Source: Campylobacterota bacterium
GTDB lineage: Bacteria > Campylobacterota > Campylobacteria > Campylobacterales > SZUA-545
NCBI GenBank assembly: GCA_030836705.1
Contig: JAUPLZ010000319.1
Coordinates: 1 to 10,509 of the forward strand
Reading direction: 5' to 3'
DNA: 10,509 nt
A program made the position numbers and the translations under genes. Shown here one piece after another: positions 1 to 6,601 of the stretch; the first letter of the stretch is position 1; each line of letters begins with the position of its first letter. The notes under the pieces were generated by a model. That model did not search any database, was not told the DNA's origin, and saw nothing but the letters and a program-made list of their open reading frames with translations.

Positions 1-234
1 CTCGACGATAAGAAGCTAGAGTTTGTAATAGAGGCTTGCAAAGCGGTAAAAGAGAGTGTAAAAGATTTGATAGTTATAGCTTGCAACGGAATAGCCACGC
101 TTGAGCAGCTAAAAAAACTTAAAAGTGCAGGTGTTGATGCCTATAACCACAACCTAGAAACAAGCAGAGAATTTTATAACAAAATATGCACATCGCATAA
201 TTGGGATGAGAGGCTTCAACACCTGCACTTTTAA
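1..234 (+). CDS. bioB: Biotin synthase fragment (internal part), fused to inverted DNA
   Basis: Frame 1 is open from the window edge to a TAA at 232-234. Codons 1 to about 72 encode an internal BioB segment: the IACNG strand, the LKKLKSAGVDAYNHNLETS block and the ICTSHNWDER block, all typical of the radical-SAM barrel of biotin synthase, which inserts sulfur into dethiobiotin. Reading then runs into inverted DNA at about 211-217, so the last residues (QHLHF) are not BioB. The N-terminal FeS motif lies outside the window on this copy, if it exists at all. The segment repeats, in opposite orientation and with four substitutions, the minus-strand bioB that starts at 559. It is therefore a broken or chimeric piece, not a working gene. 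Identity to BioB is secure; its biological reality is doubtful. Confidence 0.75.
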   Translation, partial: LDDKKLEFVIEACKAVKESVKDLIVIACNGIATLEQLKKLKSAGVDAYNHNLETSREFYNKICTSHNWDERLQHLHF

Positions 235-352
235 GTTTTTTTAGCTGCTAAAGCGTGGCTATTCCGTTGCAAGCTATAACTATCAAATCTTTTACACTCT
301 CTTTTACCGCTTTGCAAGCCTCTATTACAAATTCTAGCTTCTTATCATCAAG
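1..352. repeat. Imperfect inverted repeat of bioB sequence (arms 1-136 and 217-352)
   Basis: Position i pairs with 353-i. Over 136 bp the arms are complementary except at positions 3, 6, 21 and 103 of the left arm. Pairing continues with one mismatch to 142/211, leaving a loop of about 68-80 nt. The left arm may extend beyond the window. Three mismatches are synonymous third-base changes in BioB codons (CTC/CTT, GAC/GAT, GAG/GAA) and the fourth is GAG/TAG. The junction shows short homology: AGGCTTC at 211-217 nearly matches the complement of 136-142. The arrangement fits a template-switch chimera or assembly join between two closely related strains. A true inverted duplication is the alternative. 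Confidence 0.9.
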
Positions 353-559
353 TTCTTTTCCTGAAGTCACAAGACAAAAACCGTGAGCTTTGTTATTTTT
401 TGCATTTTTTGCTTCTGCAACTATCACGCTTATATCTTTCTGGACATATCTTTGTATATTGGCTTTGTGCCTAGCCGATTGGGTGCAAAAGCCGCAATCT
501 TCGCTGCAACCTCCGCTTGATATGTTGGAAATTGCGCATAAGTAGACTTTTTTTGCCAT
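248..559 (-). CDS. bioB: Biotin synthase BioB, N-terminal part, cut short by TAG and then by an inversion
   Basis: This is the start of biotin synthase, the radical-SAM enzyme that converts dethiobiotin to biotin. The 4Fe-4S-SAM motif is visible as CSEDCGFC (Cys18, Cys22, Cys25), followed by the family's TQSARH segment. Full-length BioB is about 280-320 residues; here reading stops after 103. At codon 104 the minus strand has TAG where the inverted copy at 1-216 has GAG (Glu). BioB homology continues in the same frame past that stop (QLKKLKSAGV) to about position 217, where the sequence turns back on itself. The gene is thus doubly broken as assembled. The ATG at 557-559 overlaps the TAA of the upstream phosphoesterase gene by one base (TAATG), and a GGAG lies 11 nt upstream, so it is the last visible gene of the minus-strand operon. 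The stop could be a sequence error, since G-to-T is a common damage signature. Confidence 0.85.
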   Translation of the reverse strand: MAKKVYLCAISNISSGGCSEDCGFCTQSARHKANIQRYVQKDISVIVAEAKNAKNNKAHGFCLVTSGKELDDKKLEFVIEACKAVKESVKDLIVIACNGIATL

Positions 560-1074
560 TATCTTAAAAACTCCATGGTTCTCTCCCTGATCTCTTTTTC
601 ATTTTTATATCTGTAATAGTGCGTAACAGTGTAAGTTTTCTCATCAATTTTCAGCATCAAAGCCTCATGCTTGCCGGATTCTCTGGCACATATTTCGCCC
701 GGATTTAATATAAGAGTTTTGTTATTATACTCGATACTCACTTGATGGGTATGTCCATAAACAACAATATGGGCGTCATCTTTTGCCAGATAATAGGGCA
801 GGTGCATTAGTTTGAATTTGATATCTTTTACCAAAAAATAGTGCGGCTCGCGGTGGATATTAAAAGAGCTTTGATATTCTAAAAGCTTAATATCATTATT
901 GCCAAAAACGCTCACATACGGGAGGTTGGCGCCGTGCAAGCTTTCTAAATTTTCTACAATCTCAAAATCTCCGGCATGGACAAGATGGGTCGCTCCGTTA
1001 TTTTTGAGGTGCTCTATAAACTCTTTTGTATTTTTTGTATCTTTGTGAGAATCGCTTAATATTCCTATTTTCAT
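559..1074 (-). CDS. YfcE/MJ0936-type metallophosphoesterase
   Basis: This is a 171-residue cytoplasmic calcineurin-like phosphoesterase of the small YfcE/MJ0936 class, members of which are manganese-dependent phosphodiesterases. All metal-binding blocks are visible: D8-S-H10, G35-D36, the G58-N-N-D61 block and the C-terminal G107-H-T-H110-Q block. The histidine block normally reading THG is MHL here (His91), so that metal-ligand histidine is kept. Length matches the family, so the gene is complete. It starts at an ATG whose first four bases overlap the mobA stop (ATGA, 1071-1074) and ends on the bioB start. The natural substrate cannot be read from sequence, and its place between mobA and bioB does not reveal one. 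Confidence 0.9.
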   Translation of the reverse strand: MKIGILSDSHKDTKNTKEFIEHLKNNGATHLVHAGDFEIVENLESLHGANLPYVSVFGNNDIKLLEYQSSFNIHREPHYFLVKDIKFKLMHLPYYLAKDDAHIVVYGHTHQVSIEYNNKTLILNPGEICARESGKHEALMLKIDEKTYTVTHYYRYKNEKEIRERTMEFLR

Positions 1075-1631
1075 CTTTTTAAAGCTTCTTCATACTCATG
1101 CGGATAATTTAGATTAACAAAAGCATCGTCTTCATCAATAGGGACATATTTTGTATCTATCTCTTTTAAAAAACGCTGTAGTTTGTGTCTGTTTTCTTTT
1201 ATAAGTTCTTTTATTTGCGGATGTATTTTTTTGCTGTAAATTGCACACAAAGTATGGATTTCATCGCCGTTTGTCGCAACTATCGCATCTTTATTCGCAT
1301 CAAACTCATTTAGAAGCTTTTGGACTACGGATTTGTTTAAAAAAGGCATATCGACCGCCATAACAAAGAAAAAATCCTCGTCCAAATTCTGCATAATACT
1401 ATCAAGCGCGTAGGTAGGCGCAAACTCTGTCGTGTTATCCAAAATATAATCTGCTTTGAAATTAAACTTTTTGGGGTCTTTTGTAGAGATATAGACTTTT
1501 TCAAAGAGCTCTTTCATTTTATTGTATTGATACTCGCAAAGCGTCTTATACCCGCCGAATGGAAGCATTGTCTTATCTTTTTGCATTCTGCTGCTTTTGC
1601 CGCCGGCTAGTATTACGCAGGCTATTTTCAC
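1071..1631 (-). CDS. mobA: Molybdenum cofactor guanylyltransferase MobA
   Basis: MobA transfers GMP from GTP to molybdopterin cofactor, giving the guanine dinucleotide form (MGD) used by DMSO-reductase-family enzymes such as formate dehydrogenase and periplasmic nitrate reductase. The nucleotidyltransferase signature LAGGKSSRM sits at residues 8-16 with K20 following. The Mg-binding AVDMPF is at 92-97 (Asp94). The usual near-C-terminal F-x-N-x-N-x-P pattern appears as FVNLNYP. Its 186 residues match the family. Start is GTG (1629-1631), inside a GTGA overlap with the exonuclease stop; no better in-frame start is needed, because the glycine-rich loop begins at residue 8. The divergent TorD/ferredoxin operon would need the cofactor this enzyme makes, so the two operons may serve one pathway. 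Confidence 0.92.
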   Translation of the reverse strand: MKIACVILAGGKSSRMQKDKTMLPFGGYKTLCEYQYNKMKELFEKVYISTKDPKKFNFKADYILDNTTEFAPTYALDSIMQNLDEDFFFVMAVDMPFLNKSVVQKLLNEFDANKDAIVATNGDEIHTLCAIYSKKIHPQIKELIKENRHKLQRFLKEIDTKYVPIDEDDAFVNLNYPHEYEEALKR

Positions 1632-2356
1632 GCTTGCCCTTTTTGCAGATGGTAGTTTATAGTGTATTTTGTGTCGCTATCCAAATCCATATTTTTTAAT
1701 GCCCACTCAAAATATTGCTTGTCTTTTGCGACTGCTTCTTGATAGCTTGAATTTTTATGTTTTCCAAACTTTACACTCTCGTACAAAATAGGCTCTTTTG
1801 TTAAATCTATTAGTTTTTGTATATCTCTATTTACTTTTTCTACAAGATACTCCATAAGAAGAGTTAGCACCACGACATCGCCTAGGGCATCATGCGCTTT
1901 TATTTCTATACCGAATTTTTTTGCTAACTCGTTTTCTTTTTTATAAAACCCAAGCGCATATCTTAAATACTGCAAAGAGTGGCTTTCTAGTTCTGGCTGC
2001 AAGTGCTTTATGCATCTTAGCGTATCGATAAGCTCGCCCTGCCACTCAAAGCCCTCTTTTTTTAGCATGCCAAGATCAAAAGGAGCGTTTTGGATAATAA
2101 GAATGTTTTTTTCGCTATTTAATTCATTTAGTTTTTTTGCGCTTTCACACTCGCTAAATATCGGTTTGTCTTGCACCATTTCGTTTGTGATATTGTGCGT
2201 GCTCATGGCGTAATAACCAATAGGCAAGGGCGGTTTGCAAAGTGATTCAAAAGGTTTTTTACCGTTTTTATCGGCTACGATAAAGGCGAGCTGACAGATT
2301 CTATCTTTTTCGTCTATACCCGTTGTCTCGGTATCTAGTAAAATAAATTTTCTCAT
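1628..2356 (-). CDS. DEDDh 3'-5' exonuclease, ExoX-like
   Basis: This 242-residue nuclease of the DnaQ/RNase T fold removes nucleotides from DNA 3' ends. Exo I is DTETTG at residues 8-13 (Asp8, Glu10), Exo II is NAPFD with Asp94, and Exo III is H155-D-A-L-G-D160, the DEDDh form. After the catalytic domain, residues about 193-225 contain FGKHKNSSYQEA followed by YFEWAL. This resembles the small DUF3820-type C-terminal element found in ExoX-like proteins, which favours exodeoxyribonuclease X over the polymerase III epsilon subunit. Length is close to E. coli ExoX (220). It overlaps both neighbours by 4 nt: ATGA with the secreted-protein gene and GTGA with mobA. Role (repair or mismatch-linked degradation) is inferred from the family only. 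Confidence 0.85.
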   Translation of the reverse strand: MRKFILLDTETTGIDEKDRICQLAFIVADKNGKKPFESLCKPPLPIGYYAMSTHNITNEMVQDKPIFSECESAKKLNELNSEKNILIIQNAPFDLGMLKKEGFEWQGELIDTLRCIKHLQPELESHSLQYLRYALGFYKKENELAKKFGIEIKAHDALGDVVVLTLLMEYLVEKVNRDIQKLIDLTKEPILYESVKFGKHKNSSYQEAVAKDKQYFEWALKNMDLDSDTKYTINYHLQKGQA

Positions 2357-2745
2357 TCGGCGCTAAAAATTATAAATTCAAATAGAACTTGCGTATCATA
2401 TTTGCCTTGATTTGACCTGATAAAGTATCTGTTTTTACTTCCGGGCATTATAAATGTAGTTCCAGTATAAACGCCATCGCCTGCTATTTCATCTCCGTGT
2501 CTGCCGTTATCATATAAGATGATTGTTTTTTTCTCGTCACTTTTAAAATCGATTGCCAATATCTCTAAAATATCGTTTTTTTTCTCTTGTTTTACCGCAA
2601 GAGTAAATTTGCCCATATATTTTTCATCTTTTTTCTCTATAAGAAGCTCGCCTTTTTCAAACTCACTTGCAGTTGTTAATTTGTCCTTTAGGGTTTGCGA
2701 AAAAAGAAGCGATGAAAAAAGCGCAAAAAATATCAGAATTTTCAT
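2353..2745 (-). CDS. Small secreted protein with a choice-of-anchor-X-like segment
   Basis: The 130-residue product begins with a clear Sec signal peptide: Lys2, a hydrophobic stretch to about residue 15, then a likely cut near LLFS/QT. It should therefore be periplasmic or outer-surface. The mature part is beta-rich and contains YDNGRHGDEIAGDGVYTG, the pattern (D-x-G-x-x-GD-x-x-AGDG-x-YT) seen in choice-of-anchor X and related extracellular modules. The Asp/Gly-rich loop could bind calcium; that is inference. No catalytic motif is visible. It sits between the sugar mutase and the exonuclease with 4-nt overlaps on both sides, so it is expressed with them, but its function is unknown. Confidence 0.7.
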   Translation of the reverse strand: MKILIFFALFSSLLFSQTLKDKLTTASEFEKGELLIEKKDEKYMGKFTLAVKQEKKNDILEILAIDFKSDEKKTIILYDNGRHGDEIAGDGVYTGTTFIMPGSKNRYFIRSNQGKYDTQVLFEFIIFSAE

Positions 2746-4106
2746 TTTGAAATCTCTATCATTTTTGTCATTGACTCTTGTATCTCTTTTAACGCTTCTT
2801 GGCTTTTTGCTTCAAATCTTGTGACTAAAACAGGCGTTGTATTTGAAGCTCTTACAAGACCCCAGCCCTCTTCAAAAATAACTCTTACACCGTCGATATC
2901 AATAATATCTTTTATCTTTAAAAATCCGCTTGGAGGATTTGCCAGATTTTGTTTTAGCTTGGCGATAATTTCAAATTTCTTCTCTTCGGTTGTAGGTATT
3001 TTGATTTCATCGGTAGAAAAAAGCTTAGGAAGCTCTTCATATTTTTTATCAAAATCAAACCCTTCATTTATAAGCTCCAACGCTCTCATTGTCGCATATA
3101 TAGCGTCGTCAAACCCAAAATATCTATCGTTAAAAAATAGATGGCCACTTACCTCAGCCGCAAGGTCTGCCTTCGTGTGTTTGATTTTTACTTTTAGGTT
3201 GGAGTGACCTGTTTTGTACATTATGGCTTTGCCGATTTTGTTAATCTCGTCGTACATTATTTGCGAGCATTTTACTTCACCGATGATTGTCGGATTTTTC
3301 ATTTTGCTTGCAAAAAACATCGCCAGAACATCGCCTTTGAAGTTGTATTTTTTGCTAAGCATCGCTATTCTATCAGCATCGCCGTCGTACGCAAAACCAA
3401 AGTCATATCCTTTTTTGAGCTCCTCTTTTATATCTTCTAAATTATGCTCTTCGCTTGGATCCGGATGGTGATTTGGGAAAGTGCCGTCCGGCTCTTTATA
3501 CAAAAGCTCATAGTTAATATGAAGATTATCAAGAATATCTTCAAGCACAACGCCCGCTACGCCGTTTCCGCAATCAAAAACAAATTTGCCCTTCATTCCT
3601 TTTAGGTGCGAAAAAGCATTGCTTATATAATCAATGTACATTTTTTTTGCATTGATTTTGATGACGCTTGAGTTATTTCCTATTATTTTAGTGCTGTTTT
3701 GAGTTATTGTAGCACCAAGAGAGTAGATATCTTCGCCAAAAAAAGGATAGTTGTTGATTGTTATTTTAAATCCATTGTATTCGGGCGGATTATGCGAGCC
3801 TGTTATCATGACGGTAGCATTAGCCTTTAGCTCGCCAAATTCTTGAAATCCTGCAAAGTAGTTTACGGGTGTTGCTACAAGCCCCATATCAAGAACTTTA
3901 ACACCTGCGTCGTTAAAACCGCAAGCAAGCCAATCTTTTAGCGTAGGCGAATGAACTCTGGCATCATATCCCAGAGCAACGAAAGACTCTTTTTTTTGCT
4001 CTTTTATCTTAAGCCCTAAAAAATATCCTATGAGTTTTACATTTTTTTCATTAAGCTCTTTTTGGAAAATCCCTCTTATATCGTACTCTCTAAATATTGA
4101 TTTCAT
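2742..4106 (-). CDS. Phosphomannomutase/phosphoglucomutase
   Basis: This 454-residue alpha-D-phosphohexomutase (AlgC/ManB type) interconverts hexose 6- and 1-phosphates, feeding GDP-mannose or UDP-glucose synthesis for surface polysaccharide. The active-site loop TGSHNPPEYNG carries the phospho-serine at Ser104. The Mg loop DGDADR is at 241-246. The sugar-binding loop is EVSGH (usually EMSGH), and the C-terminal phosphate loop is RASNTTP (usual form RxSNTEP). The N-terminus FREYDIRG is the standard domain-1 opening. Length is typical and the gene is intact. The ATG lies in an ATGA overlap with the dehydratase gene, consistent with a joint role in glycan precursor supply. Whether mannose or glucose phosphate is preferred cannot be read from sequence. 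Confidence 0.92.
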   Translation of the reverse strand: MKSIFREYDIRGIFQKELNEKNVKLIGYFLGLKIKEQKKESFVALGYDARVHSPTLKDWLACGFNDAGVKVLDMGLVATPVNYFAGFQEFGELKANATVMITGSHNPPEYNGFKITINNYPFFGEDIYSLGATITQNSTKIIGNNSSVIKINAKKMYIDYISNAFSHLKGMKGKFVFDCGNGVAGVVLEDILDNLHINYELLYKEPDGTFPNHHPDPSEEHNLEDIKEELKKGYDFGFAYDGDADRIAMLSKKYNFKGDVLAMFFASKMKNPTIIGEVKCSQIMYDEINKIGKAIMYKTGHSNLKVKIKHTKADLAAEVSGHLFFNDRYFGFDDAIYATMRALELINEGFDFDKKYEELPKLFSTDEIKIPTTEEKKFEIIAKLKQNLANPPSGFLKIKDIIDIDGVRVIFEEGWGLVRASNTTPVLVTRFEAKSQEALKEIQESMTKMIEISK

Positions 4107-5890
4107 TTGTCATTATCCCTTTTGTGAATGAATTCCGGCACCATCTCTTGAAGCGCTTTTATTTTATCTTTTGAACTAAAAATTTTTTGTATTTTATTTT
4201 TTATCTCCTGATACTCTACTTGTTCCGGTTTAGCTATAAAAATTGAGCTATATTTCGTCTCTTTGTCGTTTTCGTCTATCAAAAGCTCTTCATATAATTT
4301 TTCGCCTTTTCTAAGTCCTGTATATTCTATTTTTATATCCTCTCTATCTGCTAAAAGAAGCATTTTTTTTGCAAGATCTGATATTTTTATCGGTTCTCCC
4401 ATATCAAGGATGAAAATCTCTTTATCAGTAGCAAGCGTTGCGGCTTGAAGGACTAGTTCGCACGCTTCGCTTATTAGCATAAAATACCTAGAAATCTCAG
4501 GATGGGTAACGGTTAAAGGACCGCCTTTTTTTATCTGCTCCTTAAATTTTGGTATCACAGAACCGGAAGATCCCAGCACATTCCCAAATCTAACAGCGGC
4601 TATTTTTGTATTTTTGGGCGGTACGCTCATGGCATAAAGCTCGCACACTCTTTTTGTAGCGCCCATGACATTTGTCGGTCTAACCGCTTTGTCAGTCGAT
4701 ATCAAGATAAATGTCCCAACTTCATGCTCTATGCTAAGGTCAATAATGTTTATCGTGCCTTGAATATTATTTTCAAGAGCACACTCTATATTTTCTTCAA
4801 CCATCGGCACATGCTTATAAGCGGCGGCGTGCAGGACTATATCAGGCTTTTCGTTTGCGAATATTTCATCTAGTTTTTCTTTTTGAAGAACAGAGTTTAG
4901 CTTGGAAGCGATATTAAAACCTTGCAACTCTTCTGTTATTTGATAGAGGTTAAATTCACTATTATCAACCATAATAATTTTCTTAGCGCCGTAGCCTGCG
5001 GCTTGTCTGCATATCTCGCTTCCTATGCTTCCGCCAGCACCCGTAACCAAAACGGTTTTATCTTTTATAAAATTTTTTATGACATTTTTGTCCAAATCTT
5101 TTGGCTCTCTTGCTAAGAGATCTTCGATAGAGATATCTTTTAACTCTTTAGAAGAGCTGCTTTCAAAAAACTGCATAAGTTTTATTTTTTCTATTCCGTA
5201 GCTTTTAAGCTCATCAAACAGTTCGTTCATTTTTTTTGCAGGAAGTTTTTCAGAGATTATTGCGGCTTCTATATCCATTTTTTTTATTATATTTTGGGTA
5301 TTTTTGAAGTCATATATTTTTATTCCATGAATATAAGATGAGATTTTGTTTTCATCGCTATCCACAAAAGCTACCGGATAAAATTCGCTTTTTTGGCTCA
5401 TAAGATACCTTGCCGCCAGCTCACCGTTACTATCAGCCCCGATGATAAGAGTAGCAAGCCCGCTTGAGTTGCTAGACTCTATAAAAATTCTTTTTGCAAC
5501 CCTTAAAGCGCCGATAAAAAATATAGATAAAAAAAGGTCGATAACAAGTACAGAGCGAGGAATGGGACCCAAAAGCCCAAATGTAGCCCAAAAAAACAGA
5601 GCAAAGACAATATACGAAACTATGTGCGCTAAAACGATTTGTTTGAAACTATCAAGAGCAAAAAATCTCCAAGGTGTGCTGTAGATATTAAACAGATAAA
5701 ACGCAGTCGCTTTGAATAAAAAAAGTATCATAAAAAGAAGCAGGAAGTTATCAAACCAATTAAGCGGTATATCGAAATTAAATCTAAGAAGATATGAGAG
5801 ATAAAATGTAAAAAAAGAAATCATCATATCGTTGATAAGAAAAAAAAGCATCCGCTTTTTTATAGTCGGAGTAATTATCTTTTTAATCAA
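4103..5890 (-). CDS. Membrane nucleotide-sugar 4,6-dehydratase, PglF/WbpM-like
   Basis: This 595-residue inner-membrane enzyme is probably a UDP-GlcNAc/GalNAc 4,6-dehydratase that starts diamino-sugar synthesis for surface or protein glycans. About four hydrophobic helices occupy residues 12-135. A nucleotide-binding CoA-like domain follows (LIIGADSNGELAARYL near 148-163), then the SDR domain: TGAGGSIG at 283-290, HAAAYKHVP at 354-362, STDKA at 398-402, RFGNVLGS at 434-441. The SDR catalytic Tyr is replaced by Met409 (NVMGATK, Lys413), as is normal for the PglF/WbpM long form. The segment that often reads GDVxD in relatives is NSVLQ here. Start is TTG (5888-5890) with AGAGG at 5902-5906, 11 nt upstream; the next in-frame ATG is residue 14 and has a poorer ribosome site. 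It is first in the operon. No aminotransferase or acetyltransferase partner (PglE/PglD) is in view, so the final sugar is unknown. Confidence 0.88.
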   Translation of the reverse strand: MIKKIITPTIKKRMLFFLINDMMISFFTFYLSYLLRFNFDIPLNWFDNFLLLFMILFLFKATAFYLFNIYSTPWRFFALDSFKQIVLAHIVSYIVFALFFWATFGLLGPIPRSVLVIDLFLSIFFIGALRVAKRIFIESSNSSGLATLIIGADSNGELAARYLMSQKSEFYPVAFVDSDENKISSYIHGIKIYDFKNTQNIIKKMDIEAAIISEKLPAKKMNELFDELKSYGIEKIKLMQFFESSSSKELKDISIEDLLAREPKDLDKNVIKNFIKDKTVLVTGAGGSIGSEICRQAAGYGAKKIIMVDNSEFNLYQITEELQGFNIASKLNSVLQKEKLDEIFANEKPDIVLHAAAYKHVPMVEENIECALENNIQGTINIIDLSIEHEVGTFILISTDKAVRPTNVMGATKRVCELYAMSVPPKNTKIAAVRFGNVLGSSGSVIPKFKEQIKKGGPLTVTHPEISRYFMLISEACELVLQAATLATDKEIFILDMGEPIKISDLAKKMLLLADREDIKIEYTGLRKGEKLYEELLIDENDKETKYSSIFIAKPEQVEYQEIKNKIQKIFSSKDKIKALQEMVPEFIHKRDNDK

Positions 5891-5934
5891 TATTTTTGCA
5901 TCCTCTTTTTTTTATAAGCAATATTTGATTTTAC

Positions 5935-5962
5935 TTGAATAATAACTAAAGTTCGCTAATAT
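5935..5962 (+). promoter_or_regulatory. Likely sigma-70 promoter of the TorD/ferredoxin operon
   Basis: TTGAAT (5935-5940) and TAATAT (5957-5962) are separated by 16 bp, close to consensus, and end 21 bp before the ATG at 5984. The ribosome site GAGGG (5973-5977) lies 6 nt before that ATG. The -10 is flanked by short inverted arms TCGC (5953-5956) and GCGA (5967-5970), which could be a repressor or activator site. This is an eye match only. Confidence 0.5.
5939..5944 (-). promoter_or_regulatory. Possible -10 of the minus-strand operon promoter
   Basis: Read on the minus strand this is TATTAT, about 48 nt before the TTG start of the dehydratase gene, leaving room for a leader that includes AGAGG. 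No good -35 is seen, which is common in this phylum. A second AT-rich hexamer, TATAAA on the minus strand (5911-5916), is too close to the ribosome site to serve. The site overlaps the -35 of the divergent promoter, so the two operons may compete or be co-regulated. Confidence 0.25.
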
Positions 5963-5983
5963 TCTTGCGAGTGAGGGTGATAT

Positions 5984-6601
5984 ATGACAGTTATAGAACA
6001 AAGATCAAATTTTTATGCTTTATTATCTAGGATTTTTATTAGTGAGTTTGAAAAAGAGCTTTTGAAAAATGTATTAAAAAACAAAGAGCTTCTTGAAATG
6101 ATGCCGACTTTAAAAGAGGACAAGCAATCCATAATCGATAATATTAATGTGTATGTCGAAGAGATTTTAAATGTGGATTTTACAAATCTTTTTTTGCTTC
6201 ATCTGACGCCTTATGAGTCTTTTTTCAAGCGGGAAGACGGGATGATGAATACCGGAGGCTCAAACCCAGTTGTGCAGTTTTATGAAAAATATGACTTTCA
6301 AGTAGATCTATCAAGAGGTCGGATTATTGCGTCTGATCATATTGGCGCAGAATTAGAGTTTATGCATGTTTTATTAGAAGGTGAAAAAAGAGCTCTTACA
6401 AAAAAAGACGAAAAGTCTCAACTAGAGATTTTGGAGATAGAAAAAGAGTTTTTAAAAGAGCATCTTTTGTCATGGGTGCCTCTTTTTTTAAATCAAGTCA
6501 GAAAAGAGTCGGAAACATCTTTTTATAGAGAGTTTGCTGATTTGGCTATTGATTTTCTCTTTTCCGATTATGAGTACATAAACGACAAACTTCTTTTATG
6601 A
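5984..6601 (+). CDS. TorD/DmsD-family redox-enzyme maturation chaperone
   Basis: This 205-residue, mostly helical cytoplasmic protein belongs to the TorD family. Such chaperones bind the twin-arginine leader of a molybdoenzyme subunit and hold it until bisMGD is inserted. Family marks are the N-terminal R-x-x-x-Y-x-L-L-S-R-x-F pattern (residues 7-18), D65-F-x-x-L-F, Y77-E-S-F-F81, and the S117-D-H-I-G-A-E-L-E-F126 block (the D-H motif of the family). Length is typical. The ATG at 5984 has GAGGG 6 nt upstream and a promoter-like pair further up. The end overlaps the ferredoxin gene by 4 nt (ATGA), so the two are coupled. The client is probably a formate dehydrogenase-like enzyme, judged from the following genes; that enzyme is not in this window. 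Confidence 0.85.
   Translation: MTVIEQRSNFYALLSRIFISEFEKELLKNVLKNKELLEMMPTLKEDKQSIIDNINVYVEEILNVDFTNLFLLHLTPYESFFKREDGMMNTGGSNPVVQFYEKYDFQVDLSRGRIIASDHIGAELEFMHVLLEGEKRALTKKDEKSQLEILEIEKEFLKEHLLSWVPLFLNQVRKESETSFYREFADLAIDFLFSDYEYINDKLLL

Noticed and set aside
1..352. Inverted repeat as a functional hairpin terminator or replication element
   Set aside because: The arms are coding sequence of bioB with substitution patterns of related alleles, so a chimeric or duplicated gene explains them better.
5887..5901. Tiny upstream frame (Met-Gln-Lys-Tyr-stop) overlapping the dehydratase TTG start, as a leader peptide
   Set aside because: AGAGG abuts its ATG with no spacer, so initiation there is unlikely; the site fits the TTG better.
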